Notes under the pieces: generated by a model | What the model was told of the DNA's origin: nothing | Database searches by the model: none | What the model saw: only the letters and a program-made list of their open reading frames with translations | Shown: piece by piece, positions 6,857 to 15,610 of the stretch | Position numbering within the stretch: the first letter of the stretch is position 1 | Layout of the letters: every line of letters begins with the position of its first letter | Program-made: the position numbers and the translations under genes | IMG/VR virus record: IMGVR_UViG_3300031569_000015 | Coordinates: 1 to 40,779 of that record | Source: a virus | Strand: one strand, 5' to 3' | Length of the DNA: 40,779 bases

Positions 6857-7114
6857 ATGGCAGAACAAGAAACAGTAGCTAAAATTAGCGAAAAACAATT
6901 AAAAGACATTAAAAAAATCCAAGGGGATTTAAACCAAGTCTTAAACCAAATCGGTTATTTAGAAGTACAAAAATCTGGTCTTAAAACACAATTTGCAAAA
7001 ATCAATGAAGACAGCGAAAAGTTTAAAAAAGAACTTGAAGATGAGTATGGACCTATAAATATCGATCTTGCCACAGGGGAATACACTATTGTAGAACCAG
7101 AGGAAAAGAAATAA
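6857..7114 (+). CDS. Small coiled-coil protein
   Basis: 85 residues, highly charged. Residues 8-65 are a continuous heptad-like helix (KISEKQLKDIKKIQGDLNQV... ...LKTQFAKINEDSEKFKKELE), followed by a short tail with the beta-like segment GPINIDLATGEYTIVEPEE. No membrane segment. Similar small helical proteins with a G-x-I-N-I-D-L-x-T-G-E-Y/F end are widespread in marine phages, but I know of no function. It lies in a run of small genes leading to terL. Confidence 0.65.
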   Translation: MAEQETVAKISEKQLKDIKKIQGDLNQVLNQIGYLEVQKSGLKTQFAKINEDSEKFKKELEDEYGPINIDLATGEYTIVEPEEKK

Positions 7115-7115
7115 A

Positions 7116-7343
7116 GTGAGTAACGTTGTAAGAAAAATCAGTATTGGATCTGATTATAAAAATGATGCTATGCATTACTCTATTGGCCAACAGGTTTATG
7201 GAGGACACGAAATAGCTTATATCATACATGATCAAGAAGATAGCTCTTATAATATTCACATAAAAAAAGACAATGAGATACTGCCATGGAAGAAGTTTAA
7301 TTCTAACATGGCTATATCGATTGAATATGATTTAGAATATTAA
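7116..7343 (+). CDS. Small conserved phage protein (KISIGSDYKNDAMHY family)
   Basis: 75 residues with a GTG start one base after the preceding stop. The N-terminal motif RKISIGSDYKNDAMHYSIGQ is a pattern I recall as strongly conserved in marine tailed phages, followed by a strand-rich domain (IAYIIHDQEDSSYNIHIKKD, PWKKFNSNMAISIEYDLEY). It appears all-beta, with no catalytic or metal motif visible. Function unknown. It overlaps the next gene by one base (TAATG), linking it to the GroES-like protein. Confidence 0.7.
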   Translation: MSNVVRKISIGSDYKNDAMHYSIGQQVYGGHEIAYIIHDQEDSSYNIHIKKDNEILPWKKFNSNMAISIEYDLEY

Positions 7344-7948
7344 TGCGGAGTTTATATGATTTCATAGTAGAACCAGTTGGTGACACTTATGAGAATGAAA
7401 TAGAAATAGAGAATGTTAAGATAATATTAAATACTAAGATTGAAAGTTTTAAATTTGTAAACAATGTAGCTAAAGTAATTAAAACTCCTTTAGCGTTTAA
7501 AACCTCAATAAAAGTAGGTGATACTATTTTAATACACCATAATGTATTTAGAACTTTCTATGACATGAAAGGTGTTAAGAAAAAATCTAGGTCTTATTTT
7601 AAAAATAATCAGTATTTCTGTGCATTAGATCAAGTATACTTATATAAGTCAAATTCAAAGTGGACATCTATCAATGATAGATGTTTTATAAAACCTTTAA
7701 AAAGCGAAAGTAATTTTAAGGTTGATAAAGAACAAAGCCTTATTGGAATACTAAAAATAGGTAATAGCTCTTTAGAAGCGCTAGGAATACACGAGGGAGA
7801 CACTGTTGGTTACACGCCATACGGTGAGTACGATTTCGTAGTTGACAAGAAGCGTTTGTATTGTATGAAATCAAATGATATTGTAATTAAATATGGAAAT
7901 AAAGAAAACCAAACTGAGTATAATCCAAGCTGGGCAAATAGCAGTTGA
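7343..7948 (+). CDS. Tandem GroES-like protein (Cpn20-like co-chaperonin candidate)
   Basis: 201 residues. Two halves each follow the GroES strand order. Half 1 (about 1-107): YDFIVEPVGD, then VAKVIKTP, then SIKVGDTILIHH, then NNQYFCALDQVYLYK. Half 2 (about 111-185): DRCFIKPLK, then LIGILKIGN, then LGIHEGDTVGYTPYGEYDFVVD, then KRLYCMKSNDIVIKYG. The second half lines up well with the GroES core (G-x-V-L-A-V-G-N, V-K-V-G-D-x-V-x-F, E-x-x-L-I-M-x-E-S-D-I-L-A). The only well-known double GroES is chloroplast Cpn20. Neither half has an obvious GGIVL mobile loop, so GroEL binding is uncertain and a divergent role is possible. It lies 6 kb from groEL/groES and just before terL, and its 3' end overlaps the next gene by 56 bases. 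Confidence 0.68.
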   Translation: MRSLYDFIVEPVGDTYENEIEIENVKIILNTKIESFKFVNNVAKVIKTPLAFKTSIKVGDTILIHHNVFRTFYDMKGVKKKSRSYFKNNQYFCALDQVYLYKSNSKWTSINDRCFIKPLKSESNFKVDKEQSLIGILKIGNSSLEALGIHEGDTVGYTPYGEYDFVVDKKRLYCMKSNDIVIKYGNKENQTEYNPSWANSS

Positions 7949-8168
7949 GGAGCTTATTAAAGTTGCTAAAGAAGCTATCATAGATACTGGTGATGACATC
8001 ACTGCTGATAGATTAAAAAATGCAGCAGCTACAAAAAAATTAGCTATATTTGATGCTTTTGAAATATTACAAAGAATACAAGAAGAGGATGACATGCTTA
8101 ACGAAAAACCTAAAGAAATAAAAGAAGAGAAAGCGTTTAGAGGTTTTGCAGAAGGAAGATCTAAATAA
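7893..8168 (+). CDS. Small helical protein upstream of terL (possible TerS)
   Basis: 91 residues, predicted mostly helical: TKLSIIQAGQIAVEELIKVA, then DITADRLKNAAATKKLAIFDAFEILQRI, then an acidic/basic tail. The middle segment, T-A-D-x-L-K-N-A-A-A-x-K-K-L-A-I-F-D-A-F, is one I recall directly upstream of terminase genes in marine phages. By position and size it is the best candidate for the small terminase subunit or another packaging accessory, but no helix-turn-helix is evident. It begins 56 bases inside the GroES-like gene in another frame and its stop overlaps the terL start by one base (TAATG), arguing for coupled translation. Confidence 0.65.
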   Translation: MEIKKTKLSIIQAGQIAVEELIKVAKEAIIDTGDDITADRLKNAAATKKLAIFDAFEILQRIQEEDDMLNEKPKEIKEEKAFRGFAEGRSK

Positions 8169-10384
8169 TGTACAGTCAAACTTTACATAAAGTATTAAAA
8201 AACCATATTAAACTTAAAGTTTTAAATAGAAACAATAGGTATAAAAAATGGGAGTACGGTTACAACAAAGAATTTGATATGGTTGTAATTAGTAGAACTG
8301 GTGAAATAGGGGAAATATACGAGATACAAAATCTTAAAATAGCTTTACCTAAACAATCAGATAACATAGTTAAGTTTGAAAACAATAAATGGGCTCGAAC
8401 TGATTTACCTAAACCTTTAAAGAAAATCAAAACAATATTTGATTGGGAGGAATATCCATTAGATTTTAAAGAATTATGGTATGATTACATTGATAAAGAG
8501 TTTGAATCTAGAGAAAAAGGATTTTGGTTTGTTAATAAAACAAATCCTACTTATATTACTGGCACTCACTACATGTACCTGCAGTGGTCCAAAATTGATG
8601 TTGGGAAGCCAGATTTTAGGGAGTCAAACAGATTATTTTTTATATTCTGGGAAGCTTGCAAAGCCGATACAAGATCCTATGGTATTTGCTACCTCAAAAA
8701 CAGACGGTCTGGTTTTTCATTCATGGCATCAGGCGAAACTGTTAACAGTGCCACTATCTCTACAGATTCACGGTTTGGGATTTTATCAAAAACAGGTCCA
8801 GATGCTAAAACCATGTTTACCGACAAGGTTGTACCCATATCCGTTAACTATCCGTTTTTCTTTAAACCGATTCAAGATGGTATGGATAGACCGAAGACGG
8901 AATTGGCTTACAGAGTTCCAGCCTCTAAATTTACAAGAAGAAAGCTAGAGACTAACGAAACACTTAGAGAACTAACAGGTCTTGATACGACTATCGACTG
9001 GAAAAACACTGGAGACAACTCTTATGATGGTGAAAAACTAAAACTATTAGTTCATGATGAATCTGGTAAATGGGAGAGACCAAGTAATATTTTAAATAAC
9101 TGGAGAGTTACTAAAACAACACTGCGATTAGGTAGTAAGATTATTGGTAAATGTATGATGGGTTCAACGAGCAATGCTCTTGACAAAGGCGGGGAAAACT
9201 TCAAGAAGCTTTATTATGATTCAGACGTTACCAAAAGAAACGCCAATGGGCAGACTCGCTCAGGATTATATAGTTTGTTCATACCTATGGAATGGAACTA
9301 CGAAGGATATATCGATTCTTATGGCGTACCTGTCTTCGACACCCCAAAACAACCGGTTGAAGATCCGCATGGTACAAAGATAAATATAGGTGTTATAGAA
9401 TACTGGCAAAACGAAGTAGATGGCCTTAAGGGTGATCAAGATGGGCTTAATGAGTTTTATAGACAGTTTCCACGTACAGAAGAACACGCTTTTAGAGATG
9501 AAGCTAAATCTTCTTTATTTAATCTAACTAAAATCTACGAACAAATTGATTGGAACGCAGATTTAAGAAGTAGTGGTATAATAACCAGAGGAAATTTTCA
9601 ATGGTTTAATGGCATTAAAGATACTTCAGTGATATTTAGTCCAACTAATAATGGAAGATTTTATGTCTCATGGGTTCCACCTTCACATTTACAAAATAAT
9701 GTTATTTCTAAAAATGGTAGAAAACATCCTGGCAACGAACATATTGGTGCTTTTGGGTGTGATAGTTATGATATATCAGGAACAGTTGACGGTAGAGGTT
9801 CAAACGGATCTTTACACGGTTTAACTAAATTCTCAATGGACGACTGTCCAACTAATCATTTTTTCTTAGAATACATCGCAAGACCCTCTACTGCTGAAAT
9901 CTTCTTTGAAGATGTTCTTATGGCATGTATTTTTTATGGAATGCCGATACTTGCGGAAAACAACAAACCAAGGCTTTTATATTATTTTAAAAGAAGAGGT
10001 TATAGAGGCTATTCAATGAATAGACCAGATAAAATTTATACAAAATTATCAGTGACTGAAAGAGAAATAGGTGGAATACCTAACTCTAGTGAAGATATAA
10101 AACAATCTCACGCCGCAGCGATAGAATCTTATATTCAAGATTACATTGGTTTAAGACCTGATACTAATTACGGGGATTTTTATTTCCAAAGAACTTTAGA
10201 AGATTGGGCAAAATTTAATATAAACAATAGAACTTCACATGATGCATCGATAAGTTCTGGGTTAGCAATAATGGCTTGTAATAAAAATAAATATAGACCT
10301 AACCCTATAGTTGAAAAAAAGGTTTATGATTTAGGAATTAAACGATATAATAACAAGGGAGCAATGTCAAAAATAATCGAATAA
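8168..10384 (+). CDS. terL: Terminase large subunit (TerL)
   Basis: 738 residues, long for a TerL. It is the packaging motor ATPase and headful/end nuclease. Seen: a non-canonical Walker A at about 177-185 (KNRRSGFSF) with Arg-rich residues and no GK[ST]; Walker B at about 293-298 (LLVHDE, Asp297-Glu298), followed by GKW; a coupling-type segment (GKCMMGSTSNALDKGGENF); and an RNase H-like nuclease with D532-x-x-D535 (GAFGCDSYDISG) and a late Asp692 (SHDASISSG). N-terminal 150 residues contain GYNKEFDM and the THYMYLQWSKID segment typical of large terminases from Bacteroidota phages. The gene abuts the portal gene exactly. The nuclease acidic set and Walker B make the call firm; the atypical Walker A is also what I recall for crAss-like and related TerL proteins. 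Confidence 0.9.
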   Translation: MYSQTLHKVLKNHIKLKVLNRNNRYKKWEYGYNKEFDMVVISRTGEIGEIYEIQNLKIALPKQSDNIVKFENNKWARTDLPKPLKKIKTIFDWEEYPLDFKELWYDYIDKEFESREKGFWFVNKTNPTYITGTHYMYLQWSKIDVGKPDFRESNRLFFIFWEACKADTRSYGICYLKNRRSGFSFMASGETVNSATISTDSRFGILSKTGPDAKTMFTDKVVPISVNYPFFFKPIQDGMDRPKTELAYRVPASKFTRRKLETNETLRELTGLDTTIDWKNTGDNSYDGEKLKLLVHDESGKWERPSNILNNWRVTKTTLRLGSKIIGKCMMGSTSNALDKGGENFKKLYYDSDVTKRNANGQTRSGLYSLFIPMEWNYEGYIDSYGVPVFDTPKQPVEDPHGTKINIGVIEYWQNEVDGLKGDQDGLNEFYRQFPRTEEHAFRDEAKSSLFNLTKIYEQIDWNADLRSSGIITRGNFQWFNGIKDTSVIFSPTNNGRFYVSWVPPSHLQNNVISKNGRKHPGNEHIGAFGCDSYDISGTVDGRGSNGSLHGLTKFSMDDCPTNHFFLEYIARPSTAEIFFEDVLMACIFYGMPILAENNKPRLLYYFKRRGYRGYSMNRPDKIYTKLSVTEREIGGIPNSSEDIKQSHAAAIESYIQDYIGLRPDTNYGDFYFQRTLEDWAKFNINNRTSHDASISSGLAIMACNKNKYRPNPIVEKKVYDLGIKRYNNKGAMSKIIE

Positions 10385-12781
10385 ATGAAAATGTACACAA
10401 ATTCTAATAGCGCCTTTCCTAGTCAGGTAGTACCGGCAGCGGAAAAAAATTCGTTGGAATATGGCTCTCAAGTAGCTTCTGCTATTGAAACAGAATGGTT
10501 CAATGGAGGTAGTAATAGATATTTGACAAGTTTTAATAACTTTCATCATTTAAGACTTTACGCTAGAGGTGAACAACCTGTTCAAAAATATAAAGATGAA
10601 TTATCTATTAATGGTGATTTATCTTATTTAAATTTAGACTGGAAACCAGTTCCTGTTATATCAAAATTTGTTGATATAGTAGTTAATGGTATTTCTCAAA
10701 AAGAATTTGAAATAAAAGCTTATTCTCAAGATCCTGAGTCTGTTAAAAAAAGAACAGAATATGCCACAGCAGTTGCTCAAGATATGTTTGCAGCTGAAGA
10801 AATAGCTAGAGCTAAAGCAGCTTTAGGTTTAGATTTACAAAGATCTAATATTTCTCCTTTAGATCTACCTAGAACTAAAGAAGAATTAGAACTACACATG
10901 CAACTTAGTTATAAGCAATCGGTAGAAATTGCTGAAGAAGAAGCTATAAGTACAACTTTAGCTAAAAATAAATGGGAACTTACTAAGCGTAGATTAAATT
11001 ATGATTTAGTTACTTGCGGAATAGCTGCTACTAAAACAAATTTTAATAAATCAAATGGAATAACTATTGATTATGTAGATCCTGCTTATATGATTTATTC
11101 GTACACAGAAGATCCTAATTTTGAAGACATATATTATGTAGGAGAAGTAAAGTCTGTTACTATTCCAGAATTAAAAAAACAATTTCCATATATAAGTAAT
11201 GAAGAATTACAACGTATACAAGAAATGCCAGGAAATAGACAATACATTACTGGTTGGGGAAACTACGACGCTAACACGGTTCAAGTATTGTACTTTGAAT
11301 ATAAAACATATCATGATCAGGTTTTTAAACTAAAACAAACTGATAATGGTTTAGAGAAAATAATACAAAAAACTGATGATTTTAATCCTCCCCCTTCTGA
11401 CACTTACAATAAGGTTTCAAGAAGTATAGAGGTTTTATACAGTGGTGTAAAAGTTTTAGGAACTAACACTATGTTACAGTGGGAGTTGTCAGAGAACATG
11501 ACAAGACCTATGGCTGATACCACTAAGGTAGAAATGAATTACGCTATATGCGCACCTAGAATGTATAAAGGTAGAATAGAATCTTTAGTAAGTAAAATAA
11601 CTGGTTTTGCAGACATGATACAGTTAACGCATTTAAAAATGCAACAAGTGTTAGCTAGATTAGTACCTGATGGAGTGTTTTTAGATATGGATGGTTTAGC
11701 TGAGGTTGACCTAGGTAATGGTACAAATTATAACCCAGCAGAAGCATTGAATATGTATTTTCAAACTGGTAGTGTTGTTGGTAGATCATTAACTCAAGAT
11801 GGTGAAATGAATAGAGGTAAAGTTCCTATACAAGAACTTTCATCTTCTTCTGGTGGAGCTAAATTGCAAAGTTTAATACAAACTTATCAATACTATTTAC
11901 AAATGATAAGAGACGTGACCGGGCTTAATGAAGCAAGGGATGGTAGTTTACCTGATAAAGATGCTTTAGTCGGTTTAGCTAAAATGGCGGCCAATCAATC
12001 TAATATAGCTACTAAACACATTAATCAAGCAAGTTTATATTTATCTTTAAGAATATGTGAAAATATATCTTTAAAACTAGCTGATGTTCTTAATTTTCCT
12101 TTAACACGTAATTCTTTAATAGAAAGTATATCTTTATATAATGCCCAGACATTGCAAGAAGTAGGAAACTTAAACTTACATGACTTTGGAATATTTTTAG
12201 AACTTGAACCTGATGATGAAGAAAAAGCAGCATTAGAACAAAATATTCAAATAGCTTTACAATCTGGTGGTATAGATTTAGAAGACGCTATAGATATAAG
12301 GCAAATAAAAAATCTAAAACTAGCAAATCAATTACTAAAGTTAAAACGTAAAAAGAAATTAGAAAGAGATCAAGCAAATCAACAACAAATGGTACAAGCT
12401 CAAGCTCAAGCTCAAGCTGAAACTGCTGAAAAAACAGCTATGGCTGAGGTTCAAAAGCAACAAGCTTTAACTGAACAAAAGGTTAATGTTGAGCAAGCTA
12501 AATCTCAATTTGAGATACAAAGAATGCAAACTGAATTGCAAATTAAATCTCAATTATTATCTCAAGAGTTTGAGTATAACAAGCAGTTAGCTCAAATAAA
12601 AATAGGAACTGAAGGTTCTAAGGAAACAAAAATAGAAGATCGTAAAGATAAACGAGTTAAATTACAAGGAACTCAACAAAGTCAGTTGATTAATCAACGA
12701 CAAAATGATTCACCACCAGTTGATTTCGAAAGCAGTGGTAGTGGAGCGGGGGCATTTGATCTAGATGGATTTATGTCTTAA
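10385..12781 (+). CDS. Portal protein
   Basis: 798 residues, starting at the base after the terL stop. The portal forms the dodecameric DNA gate at one capsid vertex and docks TerL. Seen: an N-terminal segment with WFNGGSNRYL and VVNGISQKEFEIKAYSQDP, a wing or clip region with repeated beta segments, and the hallmark stem-to-crown helices (TGFADMIQLTHLKMQQVLAR, YQYYLQMIRDVTGLNEARDG, KDALVGLAKMAANQ). The I-R-D-V-T-G-L-N-E-A-R stretch parallels I-R-x-x-T-G-x-N-x-x-R in long portals of Bacteroidota phages. Residues about 640-760 form a Gln/Ala-rich coiled coil including a QAQAQAQA run, an unusually long barrel-like tail. Position between TerL and the scaffold/MCP genes supports the assignment. 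Confidence 0.88.
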   Translation: MKMYTNSNSAFPSQVVPAAEKNSLEYGSQVASAIETEWFNGGSNRYLTSFNNFHHLRLYARGEQPVQKYKDELSINGDLSYLNLDWKPVPVISKFVDIVVNGISQKEFEIKAYSQDPESVKKRTEYATAVAQDMFAAEEIARAKAALGLDLQRSNISPLDLPRTKEELELHMQLSYKQSVEIAEEEAISTTLAKNKWELTKRRLNYDLVTCGIAATKTNFNKSNGITIDYVDPAYMIYSYTEDPNFEDIYYVGEVKSVTIPELKKQFPYISNEELQRIQEMPGNRQYITGWGNYDANTVQVLYFEYKTYHDQVFKLKQTDNGLEKIIQKTDDFNPPPSDTYNKVSRSIEVLYSGVKVLGTNTMLQWELSENMTRPMADTTKVEMNYAICAPRMYKGRIESLVSKITGFADMIQLTHLKMQQVLARLVPDGVFLDMDGLAEVDLGNGTNYNPAEALNMYFQTGSVVGRSLTQDGEMNRGKVPIQELSSSSGGAKLQSLIQTYQYYLQMIRDVTGLNEARDGSLPDKDALVGLAKMAANQSNIATKHINQASLYLSLRICENISLKLADVLNFPLTRNSLIESISLYNAQTLQEVGNLNLHDFGIFLELEPDDEEKAALEQNIQIALQSGGIDLEDAIDIRQIKNLKLANQLLKLKRKKKLERDQANQQQMVQAQAQAQAETAEKTAMAEVQKQQALTEQKVNVEQAKSQFEIQRMQTELQIKSQLLSQEFEYNKQLAQIKIGTEGSKETKIEDRKDKRVKLQGTQQSQLINQRQNDSPPVDFESSGSGAGAFDLDGFMS

Positions 12782-12811
12782 TAAAAAATAACAATTATAT
12801 AATATTTTATC

Positions 12812-14053
12812 ATGTCAGAAGAAACAAAAACAAATGAACCTGTTAAACAGGAGGGTGACTTTAAGTTAAAGTCAAAAAAAAGAATACCTAAAAATTTAGG
12901 AAGTCTTAGTGAAAATGATCCAATAAAAGTGGATTTAACTAAACCAGAAGCTACAGGAGAAATTGTTCCTGAAGTTATTAAAGTAACCATACCTAAAGAA
13001 CAAAGCGATGCCATTCAAGTCGGAGAAACAAAAGAGATACCTGTGGGCGAATCTTCCGAAGATAGCGGCAGCGTGGGAACTGGAGGAGAAAAACAATTAC
13101 AAGAGCCCAGCACGGCTGTTGAAGAAATTTCCCCCATCCAAGAAATAACTGAAGAAGAAAAAACAGAGGTTAAAGAAATTAAACAAGAAGTTGCAGAAGC
13201 TAAAAGAGATGAGCTAGTTCTTGGAAAACCTTTACCTGAAAATATTGAAAAACTAGTTTCATTTATGGAAGAAACTGGTGGAAGTGTAGAAGATTACGTA
13301 GCACTTAATAAAGATTACTCTAAACTCAACAGTGGGCAACTACTAAAAGAGTACTATATAAAAACAAAACCGCATTTAGATTTAGAAGAAATTGCTTTCC
13401 TTATGGAAGACAATTTTGACTTTGACGAAGATGTAGACGAAGCAAGGGACGTTCGTAAAAAGAAACTTGCTTACAAAGAAGAGGTTGCAAAAGCTACACA
13501 GCATCTAGAAGGTTCAAAAAGTAAATACTACGACGAGATCAAGTTGAGACCGGGCGTTACTAAAGAACAGCAAGAAGCTATGAGTTTTTACGACAACTAT
13601 AAGGCGCAGCAAGAAACTGTACAACAATTACATGGAGATTTTAGAGATAACACTAAAAAGCTTTTTTCTCAAGAATTCAAAGGTTTTGATTTCAACGTGG
13701 GGGAAAAGAAATTTAGATATGGTATAAAAGATCCGGTTAAAGTTGGTGAAACACAAGCAGATGTACAAAACTTTGTCAATAAATATTCAAATGACAAAGG
13801 TGAAATTGTAGATCCAGCAGGGTATCACAAAGCAATGTATGCTGCCATGAATGCTGATAAAATTGCTCATCACTTTTATGAACAAGGAAAAGCAGATGGC
13901 GTTAAAAACGTTATCGAAAGTTCTAAGAATCCTTCGACAGACAAACCTAGGCAAGTTGCCGATGGAAATGTTTTCATAAACGGATTAAAAGTAAAATCGA
14001 TTAGTGGATTAGATTCATCAAAATTACGAATAAAAACTAAGAAATTTAACTAA
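12812..14053 (+). CDS. Putative capsid scaffolding protein
   Basis: 413 residues, strongly acidic and Lys/Glu rich, lying between portal and MCP where scaffolds normally sit. Residues 1-130 look disordered and charged (EETKTNEPVKQEGDFKLKSK, EEISPIQEITEEEKTEVKEI), the central part is helical (AYKEEVAKATQHLEGSKSKY, QQEAMSFYDNYKAQQETVQQ), and the C-terminus is short and basic (LDSSKLRIKTKKFN), as in scaffolds that bind capsid through a basic helix-loop-helix. There is no Ser-His or other head-protease motif, so a fused maturation protease is not apparent. A long polar helical protein in this slot could also be an internal core protein. Confidence 0.7.
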   Translation: MSEETKTNEPVKQEGDFKLKSKKRIPKNLGSLSENDPIKVDLTKPEATGEIVPEVIKVTIPKEQSDAIQVGETKEIPVGESSEDSGSVGTGGEKQLQEPSTAVEEISPIQEITEEEKTEVKEIKQEVAEAKRDELVLGKPLPENIEKLVSFMEETGGSVEDYVALNKDYSKLNSGQLLKEYYIKTKPHLDLEEIAFLMEDNFDFDEDVDEARDVRKKKLAYKEEVAKATQHLEGSKSKYYDEIKLRPGVTKEQQEAMSFYDNYKAQQETVQQLHGDFRDNTKKLFSQEFKGFDFNVGEKKFRYGIKDPVKVGETQADVQNFVNKYSNDKGEIVDPAGYHKAMYAAMNADKIAHHFYEQGKADGVKNVIESSKNPSTDKPRQVADGNVFINGLKVKSISGLDSSKLRIKTKKFN

Positions 14054-14073
14054 TTAATTAAAAATTAAAAATT

Positions 14074-15528
14074 ATGGCTTTAAGTCCACAGTTTGGGAGT
14101 ATTATACCCTCTCAATCTCAACAAATTTTAAACAACAACTTTCTAACATTTGATGGTACCACAGGAGGTGCTGACAATAACTTTGCTCAACAATACCTAC
14201 CGGAATTGTATGAACAAGAAGTAGAAAGATACGGAAACAGAACTTTATCTGGTTTCTTACGCATGGTTGGCGCTGAAATGCCAATGACATCGGATCAAGT
14301 AATTTGGTCTGAACAAAATAGACTACACATCGCTTATAACAACTGTACATCTGCATCTGCTGCTGGAACAATTTCAATTCCTATTGCTGCTGGAATTGTA
14401 AATGTAATATCTCCAGGCGCAACAATTGTTGTAATGGATAACTTTGGAAACGAAGCGAAATGTTTTGTTAGAGTATCTCAAACAGCTACAGGTTTACTAA
14501 CTGTAGAGCCTTACGGTTTTGCAACTTTAGCTCTTGCTGGAATTGCTGATGGAGCTGGAAAAAAGATATTTGTATATGGTTCTGATTTTCAAAAAGGATC
14601 AGCAACTGGTAACGGTATCTCTGGTGCAAATCAATACAATGTTGCAAACAACCCTATGGTGACGGTTACTCCTTCATTTACTCAATTTTCTAATCAACCT
14701 ATCATAATTAGAAGTACTTATACTATCAATGGTTCTGACACTGCTCAGATCGGTTGGGTAGAAGTTGCTACTGAAGATGGTACTGGAGGTTATTTATGGT
14801 ACTTAAAAGCTGAGTCTGAAACTAGACTTAGATTTGAAGATTACTTAGAAATGGCTATGGTAGAAGGTGAATTATCTGCTGGTGGACCTGGTGCATTAAC
14901 TGCTCAAGGTGCAGGTACGCAAGGTCTTTTTGCTGCTATCACAGCAAGAGGTAATGTACAAGTAGGATTTAGCGCAGCTGCTGGTTTAGATTCATTTGAT
15001 GCAATTCTTAAAAATTTAGATACTCAAGGAGCTATCGAAGAAAACATGCTTTTCTTAAATAGATCTTCTAATCTTGATTTTGATGATATGCTAGGATCAA
15101 TCTCTGGTGGATTTGCTGGAGGAACTGCTTTCGGTTTATTTGAAAACTCTGAAGAAATGGCTTTAAATCTTGGTTTCTCAGGATTTAGAAGAGGTTCTTA
15201 CGATTTTTACAAAACAGACTGGAAATATTTAAATGATGCTTCTACAAGAGGTGCACAAGTTGGACCTGCTTCAATAGAAGGAGTTTTAATACCAGCTGGT
15301 ACATCAACTGTTTATGATCAGATTTTAGGTACTAACATTAGAAGACCATTCTTACACGTACGTTATAGAGCTTCACAAGCTGATGACAGACGAATGAAGT
15401 CTTGGTTAACTGGTTCAGTAGGTGGTGCTTTCACTTCATCTTTAGATGCGATGGAAGTTAACTTCTTATCTGAAAGATGTTTAGTAACTCAAGCTGCTAA
15501 TAACTTTGTATTATTCAAAGGAATCTAA
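14074..15528 (+). CDS. Major capsid protein (HK97-fold expected)
   Basis: 484 residues immediately downstream of the scaffold-like gene, preceded by a classic A/T-rich Bacteroidota-type leader (aattaaaaattATG). The N-terminal arm (QQILNNNFLTFDG, PELYEQEVERYGNRTLSGFL, MVGAEMPMTSDQVIWSE) matches the pattern of long N-arms in capsid proteins of Bacteroidota phages. Then come beta-rich and Gly-rich segments, an E-loop-like region, and a helix and beta core (EDYLEMAMVEGELSAGGPGA, FDAILKNLDTQGAIEENML), ending with FLSERCLVTQAANNFVLFKG. A hairpin follows the stop, fitting a transcript end after an abundant product. HK97 fold is inferred from position and size. Confidence 0.85.
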   Translation: MALSPQFGSIIPSQSQQILNNNFLTFDGTTGGADNNFAQQYLPELYEQEVERYGNRTLSGFLRMVGAEMPMTSDQVIWSEQNRLHIAYNNCTSASAAGTISIPIAAGIVNVISPGATIVVMDNFGNEAKCFVRVSQTATGLLTVEPYGFATLALAGIADGAGKKIFVYGSDFQKGSATGNGISGANQYNVANNPMVTVTPSFTQFSNQPIIIRSTYTINGSDTAQIGWVEVATEDGTGGYLWYLKAESETRLRFEDYLEMAMVEGELSAGGPGALTAQGAGTQGLFAAITARGNVQVGFSAAAGLDSFDAILKNLDTQGAIEENMLFLNRSSNLDFDDMLGSISGGFAGGTAFGLFENSEEMALNLGFSGFRRGSYDFYKTDWKYLNDASTRGAQVGPASIEGVLIPAGTSTVYDQILGTNIRRPFLHVRYRASQADDRRMKSWLTGSVGGAFTSSLDAMEVNFLSERCLVTQAANNFVLFKGI

Positions 15529-15549
15529 GGATTCAAAATTATGTAATTC

Positions 15550-15576
15550 TTACCCTCGTTGTAACTACGGGGGTAA
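15550..15576 (+). terminator. Hairpin after the capsid gene (partial terminator candidate)
   Basis: The arms ttaccctcgt (15550-15559) and acgggggtaa (15567-15576) pair over 10 base pairs with one G-T wobble around a 7-base loop. The downstream flank ctattactttt has a short T run. It starts 22 bases after the MCP stop and lies 34 bases before the next ATG. It may end or stabilise the capsid transcript so that capsid mRNA exceeds downstream mRNA. Confidence 0.7.
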
Positions 15577-15610
15577 CTATTACTTTTAAACTATTTAATT
15601 ATATTATATT

